64,000 bases of DNA. Source: Archegozetes longisetosus. Its lineage: Eukaryota > Arthropoda > Arachnida > Sarcoptiformes > Trhypochthoniidae. The translations under genes were made by a program, and so were the position numbers. This document shows positions 36,844-46,083 of the stretch, one piece after another; position 1 is the stretch's first letter, and each line of letters begins with the position of its first letter. Location: positions 15,991,794-16,055,793 of the forward strand of contig JAEMBT020000009.1 of NCBI GenBank assembly GCA_018873245.2. Direction: 5' to 3'. The notes beneath the pieces were generated by a model. That model had not been told where the DNA came from and ran no database searches. It saw nothing but the letters and a program-made list of their open reading frames with translations.

Positions 36844-37682
36844 ATGAACACTAAGTTAAGAAAGTATTGTAAATAATAGCTTTTGACATGCGATCGAACT
36901 CTCATCAAACGATCCGTTCGTTTACTTCTTATCCATATCTAACAAAAACAATAACTTTTACTTTGACTTTTAATTATTTCGTCAAATGCTTCAACAGATT
37001 TATTGTCCCAATAATTGATGCAATCAACATTATGATTATTATGATGATTGTTACTACTATTGACATACATGTAGTATTAGAAAAATTTTAGGAATTTTCT
37101 TCCCATTCAAATATAATAAACTTGAGACTCATAAAAATTCAAATTTGTTGTAATAGCTATTTTTAAGCCTTTATGAAGAAGCATGATTTTAATATTATTT
37201 TTAATAAAATTTTAAACTGTAGAGAGGTACATATTTTGGTTTGAATAAATACTGAATTATATGGCAGCAGCTTGACTCTTAAATTCGGCTTATATAAAAC
37301 TTTGACTTCCAAAAGGGTCTATGTGACGAAACTATATAAAATGATATTTATACCTTTTCATATGAATAATAAAGCTTAGAATCGATTGTCGATGTTATCT
37401 CCAGTAAAACAGTTTAAACCTTATAGAAAATTACACTTTAAAATGGAACCAATTTATTAATCGAACCAATAGAGATCATAAAACATTGTTTGCCTATCTC
37501 AATAGTAGATTTGATGCAAATAAACCCTTTTGGATATCAACCTTCATATACCTTATGAATCTAATCTCAAATCCTATAAAGATGTAAATTGCAATTAAAG
37601 ACTATCGAAACGGACTAAAACAGTACATCAAGTTAATTTATATCAAATATAGTATTATTCGTAGTAATCGGTTAACTGTAGT
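35343..37682. other. Intergenic region between ZIP-like and crystallin-like genes
   Basis: 2.3 kb of AT-rich DNA with a short tandem (AGTGATTAACGATATAGTTCTAA, two copies near 35990-36035) and a (TC)n tract at about 36811-36838. No gene recognised. Confidence 0.55.
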
Positions 37683-38090
37683 TTAGGTACATGTGCCAAC
37701 GGAAGACATCTTATTAGCCCATCCAAAGGCGCTCAAGTCGTAATGAGAAGGAGATCCTGGTCTGATGTCCGTATGATCTCCTGTACAGTCTATATTCTCC
37801 CAGAAACGGACACATGTCCCCAAAGTGGTGACCGATTTTGCCTTATCGTTATAATACATTTCAGGGATATTGGCGCATTGACCATCGCCCAAATTTGTCT
37901 TCCTCCAAAAGGCACCTAAATCGGTACATGAGTATGGAAGACAAGTTTAAATCTATGGAGATCACTTGAAGGCGATCCTACCTGATTGTCCGGTTTCGTA
38001 GAAAGCAATAAAAGAAGCTGGATCCGCCGTGCTTCTTGTCGTGTATAGCAAAATAATACACGGTGATAAGAGTAATATCAATAATCTCAT
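37683..38090 (-). CDS. Small secreted beta/gamma-crystallin-like (Greek-key) protein
   Basis: Two exons, 38090-37982 and 37915-37683, with a 66-bp intron; 342 nt, 113 residues. Residues 1-22 form a clear signal peptide (MRLLILLLSPCIILLY... ending STA). The mature part has two similar halves, each with an aromatic strand (FIAFYETGQ; VRFWENIDC) and a closing motif (NDKAKSV; ANKMSSV). This is the pattern of paired Greek-key motifs in beta/gamma-crystallin-like proteins and in some secreted peptidase inhibitors. Cys50, 71, 80 and 112 could form two disulfides. The calcium-binding consensus N/D-N/D-x-x-S/T-S is only partly met in each half. Function unknown; likely an extracellular structural, defensive or inhibitor protein. 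It is head-to-head with a secreted protease. Confidence 0.8.
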
Positions 38091-38308
38091 GTTGAGAATA
38101 ACGATTAATTTTGAGAATGAGTTAACAATTGAGTTCTATCCTCAACATTATTATCCAGAGAGCATCTGTCAGTGATCAAATTGACAGATTATGGCTTTAT
38201 TAGTGAAACACATTTTTTCATATAAAGTCATTATCTGCTAAATGAATATTTTCCAGATAAAAGCTGCAAAACTGATCATATTTCTGGCACACATATTGTC
38301 ATAAGAAC

Positions 38309-38693
38309 AATTGAGTGATGGTATGCAATAACCAGTCATCTCTTGATCAGTATTGCATATGAAAAAAGCATTTCTAATACTATTTAAGAGTAGACATAAA
38401 GCACGACATGTATTAAATAAGAGTTTTTTTAAACTCGTTTAAATTTTGTTTTTTTTTAATAAACAGAGGTTTCAATTAAACAAAGCATTAAATTTTGAAA
38501 GAAAATAATAAAATTGATAACAAACTAAGCAAAATAACTAAGATTGAATATATGTTAAATGAGTTTAAGTTATATTCTTTAGTAATAAGTAATTTATTCT
38601 TTCTGAAGGCGTCGTTCGTATCAATACATTTGGGCCCTTTAAAAATGCAATACTGATCAAGAGATGACTGGTTATTGCATACCATCACTCAAT
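38309..38693. repeat. Perfect 50-bp inverted repeat in the divergent promoter region
   Basis: 38309-38358 and 38644-38693 are exact reverse complements. Each copy lies in the same orientation relative to the gene it precedes: about 220 bp before the crystallin-like start and about 130 bp before the protease ATG. Within each copy ATGCAATA and TATTGCAT form a smaller palindrome. It could be duplicated regulatory DNA or the ends of a small element. Confidence 0.8.
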
Positions 38694-38821
38694 TATTGGT
38701 AGACAATGAATGAAGCCCACATGAACTTCTCACCTGTATGAAATTTTCATACAAGTGATAATATTCAAGAGCATTACATCATAATTTGAACTCGCACTTA
38801 ACAGAATTTACTCTAAAGGTA

Positions 38822-39691
38822 ATGGCTATCGCTGCAGTATTGATTCTTTTATTTTACAGTCTACAAAAAAGTCACGGAGCTACTCAAATTACAGTCCCTG
38901 AGTGTGGCCTTACCCGGTACAGGACCCAGTCAACGTCTCCGAACCTGTCCAACCCTAATAATCCGAGTGACCTCAAAGCCCTCATCAATGCTCATCCTGG
39001 TGAGTTTCCCTGGTATGCTGATATTTGGTTTAACGGGAATAGAGGACACTGCGGCGGAGCAATAATCAATAAGTACTGGGTACTTACCGCCGCTCACTGT
39101 GTTACTCACACAGAGGACGATGGCTGGTGGTCTCATAGACCAGATCAGTTTCAGGTGGTTCTCGATGTTCTCTATTTAAGCAATGAGATTAACAAACCTA
39201 TTCACGATATTGACGCTATTTATCCGTATTCTGAATACAATCCAAAAGGAACTCCTCAGGGGACTCATGATATTGCTCTCATTAAAACAAAGATTCCGAT
39301 AGACATAAACTATAATAGAGGAGGAAACGTTAATGGTGTATGTCTTCCTCCTGAGAATGCAAACTATGACAAGAAAATTGGAGTCTTACAAGGATGGAAT
39401 CATGGGAGGACCGATATTCTACAGTGGGGCGAAAATTATCTTGATTGGACAAATTATAATTGCAACACATCTGAGTACCCCTATGTCTTTTTAGCGAACA
39501 CTTTCGGAAAAGATTTAACTCGTGGAGACTCTGGAGGACCATTCATAGTATACCCACAAGGTACAAATGGACCTGGAGTCGTATATGGAACTCTCTCAGG
39601 ATCAGTTGGTGTCAATTGCGCCTGGTATATGAACGTTGCTCAAGCTGACCATTTGCGTTGGATAAAGAGAACTGTTGCTATTCAAGTATAA
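38822..39691 (+). CDS. Secreted trypsin-like (S1) serine protease homologue with atypical activation site, intronless
   Basis: 289 residues from the ATG at 38822 (the open frame extends upstream without ATG). Signal peptide MAIAAVLILLFYSLQKSHG. S1 fold with catalytic triad intact: His92 (LTAAHC), Asp150 (HDIALIK), Ser237 (RGDSGGP). Asp231 sits at the position of trypsin Asp189, predicting Arg/Lys preference. Odd points: the Arg-Ile-Val-Gly-Gly activation site is absent, with SDLKALINAHPGEFPW in its place; the usual Cys191 and Cys182 are Thr and Leu; and Trp215 is Gly (TLSGSVG). Cys77-Cys93 and Cys28-Cys174 can form the standard bonds, leaving Cys214 and Cys266. The protein may be an unusual protease or a catalytically silent homologue. 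AATAAA follows at 39754. Confidence 0.88.
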   Translation: MAIAAVLILLFYSLQKSHGATQITVPECGLTRYRTQSTSPNLSNPNNPSDLKALINAHPGEFPWYADIWFNGNRGHCGGAIINKYWVLTAAHCVTHTEDDGWWSHRPDQFQVVLDVLYLSNEINKPIHDIDAIYPYSEYNPKGTPQGTHDIALIKTKIPIDINYNRGGNVNGVCLPPENANYDKKIGVLQGWNHGRTDILQWGENYLDWTNYNCNTSEYPYVFLANTFGKDLTRGDSGGPFIVYPQGTNGPGVVYGTLSGSVGVNCAWYMNVAQADHLRWIKRTVAIQV

Positions 39692-39753
39692 GTCAATGTT
39701 CGAGTAATGGAAAGGCGTTAAGGTTAATAAGTTTTAAGAAATCAATTTGATGA

Positions 39754-39759
39754 AATAAA
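39754..39759 (+). terminator. Polyadenylation signal AATAAA of the protease gene
   Basis: Canonical hexamer 63 bp after the stop codon, in a GATGAAATAAAGATTTTGC context. Confidence 0.7.
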
Positions 39760-40426
39760 GATTTTGCAACGTATTTATTTTACGAATTTTTATTTTTAGT
39801 CAATTATTTCTATATGTTTTTAAAAGCGCCTTGTCCAATTTAAATTAAAATTTGAATACTTTAACCTTTCGGTGGAACCATGGTTGAAAAATCTGCCATT
39901 TGAAATTTGAAGTTTTATTAAAAGTTGTAGGCTCGCATCATACATAAAAAGTATTCTTCAGAAAAGTTTCTGGTTATCGAATAGTATAATTCACCTTTAA
40001 AAATTCAATTTAGTTTTTAATTAATTTTAAACTACGACCAAAGTTTTTCAGCTACAAGTCCCAAACACGTCAGTAATTTCGTACAACATTTCAGTGCTTA
40101 GCTTCAAGTCAAGTTCTGGCGAGAGTTTTGCTTTCTCGTCATGGTGTATTACAGTAAGTCTTGCGAATCAGGGGTTTCACTACGTCACTATTCCTCTATT
40201 AAATATAACACAAGCTTTCAACATTGATGGCTTATGCCAAAGGCTAAAATAATAGCTGATAATTCACCCAAACTATAAGGAAACTATCGTCGATGCATTT
40301 CTTGCGTAAAAGTCTTTATAATGGTGAGGTTCGTGGCTGATTAGTTTATATGTGCGGAGTTTTTAATAAACGGCTTTATAGTGATTTATAAACACTCGTC
40401 ATCATATAGATAACAGATTTTTTAAA

Positions 40427-40697
40427 GAGTGGTACTCAACATTTCAAAAGCTTACAACTGTTGAAGTGCTCAACCGATATGTTTAAGACTTATATTTCTG
40501 GAATCTGTGTGCAAAAACCTTTGAAATGATGTACATATCACCAATGCTCACCGGTGGACCTATTGGAACAAATAATGATATGCACATCATTTCAAAGGTT
40601 TTTGCACACAGACTCCAGAAATATAAGTCTTAAGCATATCGGTTGAGCGCTTCGACAGTTGTAAGCTTTTGAAATTTTGAATACCACTCTTTAAAAT
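40427..40697. repeat. Long hairpin (about 110-120 bp arms)
   Basis: Left arm 40427-40532 and right arm 40578-40697 are inverted copies with few mismatches (for example TGCAAAAACCTTTGAAATGA against TCATTTCAAAGGTTTTTGCA), separated by a loop of about 45 bp. Outer ends are AAAGAGTGGTA and TACCACTCTTT. Such a fold-back is typical of MITEs and would give double-stranded RNA if transcribed. Confidence 0.85.
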
Positions 40698-40781
40698 TAA
40701 TTAAATATATGATAATTAGTGTTTTGAACGAATTATGAAGACATTCAAATAAAAACTTCAAATGATATATCTCTATATTTC

Positions 40782-40853
40782 GTCGCGTTGAAACTATACT
40801 GTCGTATATGTAATGTTATTTGAATGAGAGATATGACAGTATAGTTGTAAAGC
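40782..40853. mobile_element. Short hairpin MITE, family C (copy 1)
   Basis: 72 bp with inverted ends GTCGCGTTGAAACTATACTG...CAGTATAGTTGTAAAGC and loop GTAATGTTATTTGAATGAGA. Similar in arms and loop to 55342-55417, so this is a family. Confidence 0.65.
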
Positions 40854-41926
40854 TCTGATTTGCCATCGGACCATCAGATCAAAAGTGTTTACATGTTTGC
40901 ATTCACTTATTTAAGATGCCATCAGTTAAACAATATATAGATTACTAACTACCCTTAGAGTTACTTTTGACACCTCAAAATTTTCAGCCACGAATACCAA
41001 TAGTTGAAGTCCTCAAACTGTTCCATTGAAGGGTTAACGATAATATTCCCCAATACCTAAATCCTACATTAACCATAAACCGAATTATAACCCTTATTTA
41101 TCTTAAGGTCCAAGTGACACATCAGAAATCTAATATGGGGCAGTAAATATCTTGAATATAATTCTCAACGTTCTAAAATCAGAAATACAAAATTAATAAT
41201 ATGAAATATATAAACTTCAAACATATTTTCACTTTGAAAGTACTGTTCATATACTAACATTTTATTTTGATTACGGTTTGTGATTATGACTCTTCTCACT
41301 AAAATTCGACTATTACTTCAAGATTTTCAACTTTTGAACTATTGATAAAGAACGGAAAATTGTGTTGAAAGTTATCTGATGAGCCACAAGAAAATCAGAT
41401 TTGGGTATTCTATTTTGTGCATGAAAGGACTAATCTTTTTATATTATTATATTTTGTCATTGAGAATGAGCTCTTCTCTGAGTTATTAAATGTGATACAA
41501 GACTTTGAAATTTCTAACTGTTATCATTTGATACCAATAACAAGCAATTTAGCTCCTTAATAGAAAAGTCATGCTTAATAGGATATTCCCAAATTATATT
41601 AGATATAATTTATTAATTAATTTGAAAATCTTTTTTGAATTATGTTTAAATCGAGTTTGTATTTGTAAAGCAATTTAGTTTATTATATTACTATCAATAA
41701 AGTTATGCATTAAAGCGAACACTTTTCATAACTAAAATTTATAACTGATGACAATAAATCATATTTCATAAGCTGAGTCCTCTCTGAACAATTATTAAAG
41801 AAATAGTACTCATGCACTGAACAGGTAGTGCAATAACAAATCAATGAGTAACTCATAAAGCGAGGACTTGCTTGACTCAATTTTTCATTAACTACTGCTT
41901 TATTGTGACCTATAGGATTAATTCTA

Positions 41927-42400
41927 CAGTGTGTAAATAAATGGACTTCACAAAAGTTTTTGATTGTAACGTTTAGAATAAGAATAATTAAAACTTGAAA
42001 CTTTGCGACATATTTCAGAGGTGATGGGAGATTTTTTCATGTAATTCGAATTTCTTGTTTTGCTATTTTTGATTGACCACCTTATCCGATCTCAACCCTT
42101 GCGATCTTTATCTATGGGCTTATTTAAAAGATATTGTCTACACACAGAATCCTCAATCCTTGGAAGACATGATTCGAACTGAAATTTTTAATAATCCGAA
42201 TAGTGTCCTCAATGGTGTGATTGAAAACTTTCAAGATCGGTTGCGTCACATTCACAATGGGAGTGGATAGCATATCGAACATATTCTATCAAAATCTTTC
42301 ATTATTCCTTTTCAATTTTTTGAAAGTTTCATGTAAAAATTTTGAATAATTTTTGAGAAATAAACTTTTATTTTAATGAATTCCTTTTATTTACACCATG
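41927..42400 (+). mobile_element. Internally deleted mariner/Tc1-like element
   Basis: 474 bp. Left TIR CAGTGTGTAAATAAATGGA and right TIR (inverted) CATGGTGTAAATAAAAGGA differ at a few positions. TA dinucleotides flank both ends (41925-41926 and 42401-42402), as expected for mariner/Tc1/IS630 insertion. The remaining interior codes for the C-terminal end of a transposase in degraded form (separate entry). Confidence 0.8.
42076..42270 (+). pseudogene. Transposase C-terminal fragment (IS630/mariner type)
   Basis: About 64 codons reading LSDLNPCDLYLWAYLKDIVY followed by QNPQSLEDM and FQDRLRHIHN up to a stop. This resembles the SPDLNPCDFxLWGYLKDxVY block and tail near the end of arthropod mariner-like transposases, which includes the last catalytic acid region. 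The first two catalytic acids and the DNA-binding domain are missing, so it is not functional. Confidence 0.8.
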
Positions 42401-43035
42401 TATATGTGCCAATAGCAACAAAATAAAGTATATTATTCGTCGTCTTGAATAATGTATCGTTAATGATTGCTTAAGTCTACTAATTCTTGACTTATCTAAG
42501 CAGTTTGTTGGCTTTAAATTTTTGATTTAATTTGTTTGAGCAGTTCTATTGAAATATTTTGCTTTCATATTTGCTAAGTGGAGAACAGGCTTACCATCTA
42601 TCCGGTTTTCAACCGGACAGTCCGGTCCAGTTTTGAGGTGTGCTGTCTGGTTGACAGACGAGAACTCAAACTGGACTATACAGTGTACGGTTTTATCTCA
42701 AGTGACTATTCAAAGCCGTATTTTGATCACAAAAATTTCAAGGAATTCAAGCTAATACGTGAAAGTTTTGTGCATTATAGATGCAATGCTATAAGGAGTT
42801 TTGATCAAAGATGAAATGCTTTAAATGCTTTTATGCTTTGTTTCATGGGGTTTTAAAATGTGATTCATATTTGAAATTTGATTACACTTTTAAATAATTT
42901 AAGCCAGATTAGTTTCCATTTCTCAATATGTCTGCCAATGAATATGGTACTGATAACTGGAAAAACTTTGAAATATCTTCAAAAACTGTTAATTTCGAAT
43001 TAGAATATACCCATTAGTCTAATGACCATCGTTAT

Positions 43036-43930
43036 TAGTGAAGAGCATAAGCTAGCTTTGAGCTGAGCTGCGCTTTGATCTGCGCTGCGCTTGAAGCTCA
43101 ATTTTAGCTGTCTTCGAGCTTATAAGCTCGAGCTTCAAGCTCATGCTATGACGAAGAAGCACAGCTCAAGTTCAAGCCCAAGCTCAAGTTGTTGAGCTTC
43201 GAGCTCAGCTCATTTGAAGCCGACTTATTTAATAAAGCAAAAAGCAGTATTCACTGTAAAATAGCAATGATTGTTGAGTTGCTTCTCGTATGTTAGAAAA
43301 TTAGATATTAAATTTGATCTATCGAATTGAATGATGAGGTACATTTCTGAATTATGAATCATTCTTTTCAAAATAAATTTCAATTTAAACCGAAATTTAG
43401 TGCAGTAACTGTTTATTTGAAGAAAGAATTAATAAAGTTTTAAGGCCTTAAAAGTAATATTATTTCTATTCACTGATTAAATATCTTTATATTCAAAATA
43501 AGATAATCTCAAGTAATTCTTGATAATTATTCAATATAAGAGAAAATTGTTGTTTGAAACTGTTTCCAACATTACCTTACAAGAAAGTGAAATACAACCA
43601 GAAGACTCACAATCATTGATAGGTGACACAGATGCCGAAATTTGAATTCATTGTTCAAACTTTACGATCAAAATTCATATATTTTTGCGAAAATACTTCA
43701 TTATAACTTGAAATAAATACTTGTTACAAAGATTACTACTCATTATTTTAATTTTTAATTTTTAACATAAGCTCAGCAGCGCAGCTCGCAGTTTGAACCC
43801 GAGCTTCTTAGTACAAGCGCAGCTCAGGCCAAAATTTGACAGAAGCGCAGCTCAAAGATCAACAATTTTGAGCTGCGCTTATACAAGCTCGAGCTTGAAG
43901 CTCAAGATTTCGGAGCAATGCTCTTCACTA
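43036..43930. mobile_element. Non-autonomous hAT element with intact target-site duplication
   Basis: 895 bp bounded by TAGTGAAGAGCAT and its inverse (ATGCTCTTCACTA). Flanked by a perfect 8-bp duplication ATCGTTAT (43028-43035 and 43931-43938), the hallmark of hAT insertion. Subterminal regions (43050-43220 and 43770-43920) are packed with GAGCTC/AAGCTC/CAGCTC words in both orientations. The AT-rich core has no ORF, so it must be moved by a transposase encoded elsewhere. Confidence 0.88.
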
Positions 43931-44260
43931 ATCGTTATACAAAAATCAGTGTTTAAAATACATTAATAAATAGATAGTTTTGCTTAGATTTATTAAAAAT
44001 TGTGTGCACAGTGTAAAATTTTAATTATTCAGTCATTTTCAAACTTTCGGAAATTCTTTCATTTAACAATCTCTCGAAATTCAATCAAAAAATCTCGTTA
44101 AATTGTGTCAAAGTATATTTACTTAAGTTAAGAATGGTATTAGATCTCAAAGTGTGATATATTCAATACTTGATATTCACGTGCTCAACATGTAGAGCTA
44201 AGAACTAGTTATTGAATAATTTAAACTATAAAAGTTTATATTTAACCATAGACTTGATAA

Positions 44261-46083
44261 CTAAACACGAGATCGAGTCACATTGATATTGTATATTTGG
44301 TTACTGATGCGTTTCTTTATTGAAGGAAACACTTCGATCACGAAAACCAGAATAGCGATTGTTATGCCGATCGACCAGAAGAGAAACACGCCCTCGATTC
44401 TGTAAAGTGATATGTCGTCGGTCTCTAATTTCTTCTCAGAGACTTTACTGTAATAGTAGCGATACTTTAACCTTTCTGCATCAGCTTTCCATTTAATGAA
44501 TAATCCAGATTCGAACGCTCTCGAGATTCTGTCGAAATAAGAGTTTACAGCGGAAGTTTAATTAATTTTAGCACTCATGCATTTAATTTTAGTGTTGATG
44601 ATAATTAAGAATGTTATAAAACTGTTCGATTTGACAACTTGTAATCTAACTTACATCTGGTCAACGTTAATTCAAAGCAATCAATTGAATTAAAAAATAA
44701 ATAATTTGTTTTATATGAGAAAAAGATAATCATTTAAAATATGCTTACACATTGTTGATATCTGTCTTAATGGTCTTATTGACAGATTTCCTCATTAGTA
44801 GGAAAACTGGTGTAACCACACCGCCGGATCGAGAAAAGTGAAACTTATGAAATTCGCTTGATCCTGTTCCGTTTGGCATAAACATAGGCATGTCAATCAG
44901 GAAACATTTATCTACCGATACTACGTATTTGCCAGAAGCTATTCGTTCATAGAAATACTGAGCAGCCTTACTATGCCATTCAGAAGTGATGTCGAATCTT
45001 TGTGAGAAATCGAGGGCCATCTCATCGTTATCCAATTGTTTGCTGGCGAAATAATTGATGTATGAAATCGGAAAAGTTGCGATCTTTAATTCTTTGTTTT
45101 CATAGAGATCTTGCCACGAGTCGATTAGTTTAACTGGAGTTGGTCTTACGAAGAAGGCTCTAAGAACACCGCCATATCCCCCAAGCAATACAACGCATGC
45201 CATTAACCAGAATGATATAACGAATCTCTTCAGTGGAGATCTAGGCATGCGTGGGATCATTTCAGATAGAACCAAATACGAGTAATTCCATAAATTAGCA
45301 AAGAATCCATTAAATGTCTTATCGATTAAAGCAATAGTTAAGGGTATCAAAGGCATCGAGAGAAAAAGTGCGATCCAAGTATAATAATCAAAGCCTTGTA
45401 TAAATTCGAACACATCCCGTTCTCCCGGCTCGATTCTAGATAAGATGTATCCTTCGGTTACCACATCGAGGGGCCTGCTTAACGTCATGTAAGAATCGCC
45501 GAAATAATCTTCAACTATCTCCACCACATAGGTATTCAACGGAAATAAACATACGCTCGCATTATTGGTCTCAAACTCCTCATTAATTCTTGAGAAATCA
45601 ACATTCAACGGCATCCTTTTCAATCTATAAAAATATTTTGTTTTACTTATAGATTAGTGGACTAAATCCAATAAAGTCTTGTCAGATAAATTAATTTGGT
45701 TGTTAAGAATTGATATTTAACGATACTGATTAAATGATTTAATGATATTGATTAGTGATATTATTGTTAAATCAAAATAATTGTCATCCTGTTCTTAAGA
45801 TTTTAAAATTAAAAAATTTTAGAACTCAGTTATAAATATAAAATGTTTCAACATTTGAGTCTAATTAAATTCAATACTTATAGCCATATATTCTGGAAAC
45901 TTCTCCCAAAATCATAGCAATAGGACCACATATTAACTTATAGTTGATATTGAAGATTAGTGGTGGACTCCAGTCACCTGTTACAGAGATGACTTCATTA
46001 CTCTTCCCAGTCTGGTTTGATCCCAAACTTATGGCCTGATTGTAGTTTATATTTAAACAGACACTTTCTATTAAGCGATCCAT
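44261..46083 (-). CDS. Ionotropic receptor/ionotropic glutamate receptor-like ligand-gated channel
   Basis: Three exons, 46083-45878, 45624-44749 and 44528-44261 (1350 nt, 449 residues), in phase with good splice sites. The layout is that of arthropod ionotropic receptors: a first ligand-binding lobe (around SVTGDWSPPLIF...GPIAMILGEVSRIYGYK and the following ~80 residues), M1 (YYTWIALFLSMPLIPLTIAL), a pore region with the aromatic NLWNYSYLVLSEMIP, M3 (FVISFWLMACVVLLGGYGG), a second lobe (LIDSWQDLYENKELKIATFP; ISRAFESGLFIKWKADAE) and M4 (GVFLFWSIGITIAILVFVIE). No amino-terminal domain and no signal peptide precede exon 1, so upstream exons may be missing. The SYTANLAAF gate motif of glutamate receptors is replaced by GGYGGVLRAFF. 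Likely a chemosensory or related membrane channel. Confidence 0.85.

Larger units (their letters stand above)
39692..44260. other. Repeat-rich intergenic region
   Basis: 4.6 kb without host genes. It contains a long hairpin (40427-40697), a short hairpin element (40782-40853), a mariner-like relic (41927-42400) and a hAT element (43036-43930). A GC-richer block at 42590-42730 with TCCGGTTTTCAACCGGACAG palindromes and two overlapping open frames is unexplained. Confidence 0.65.
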
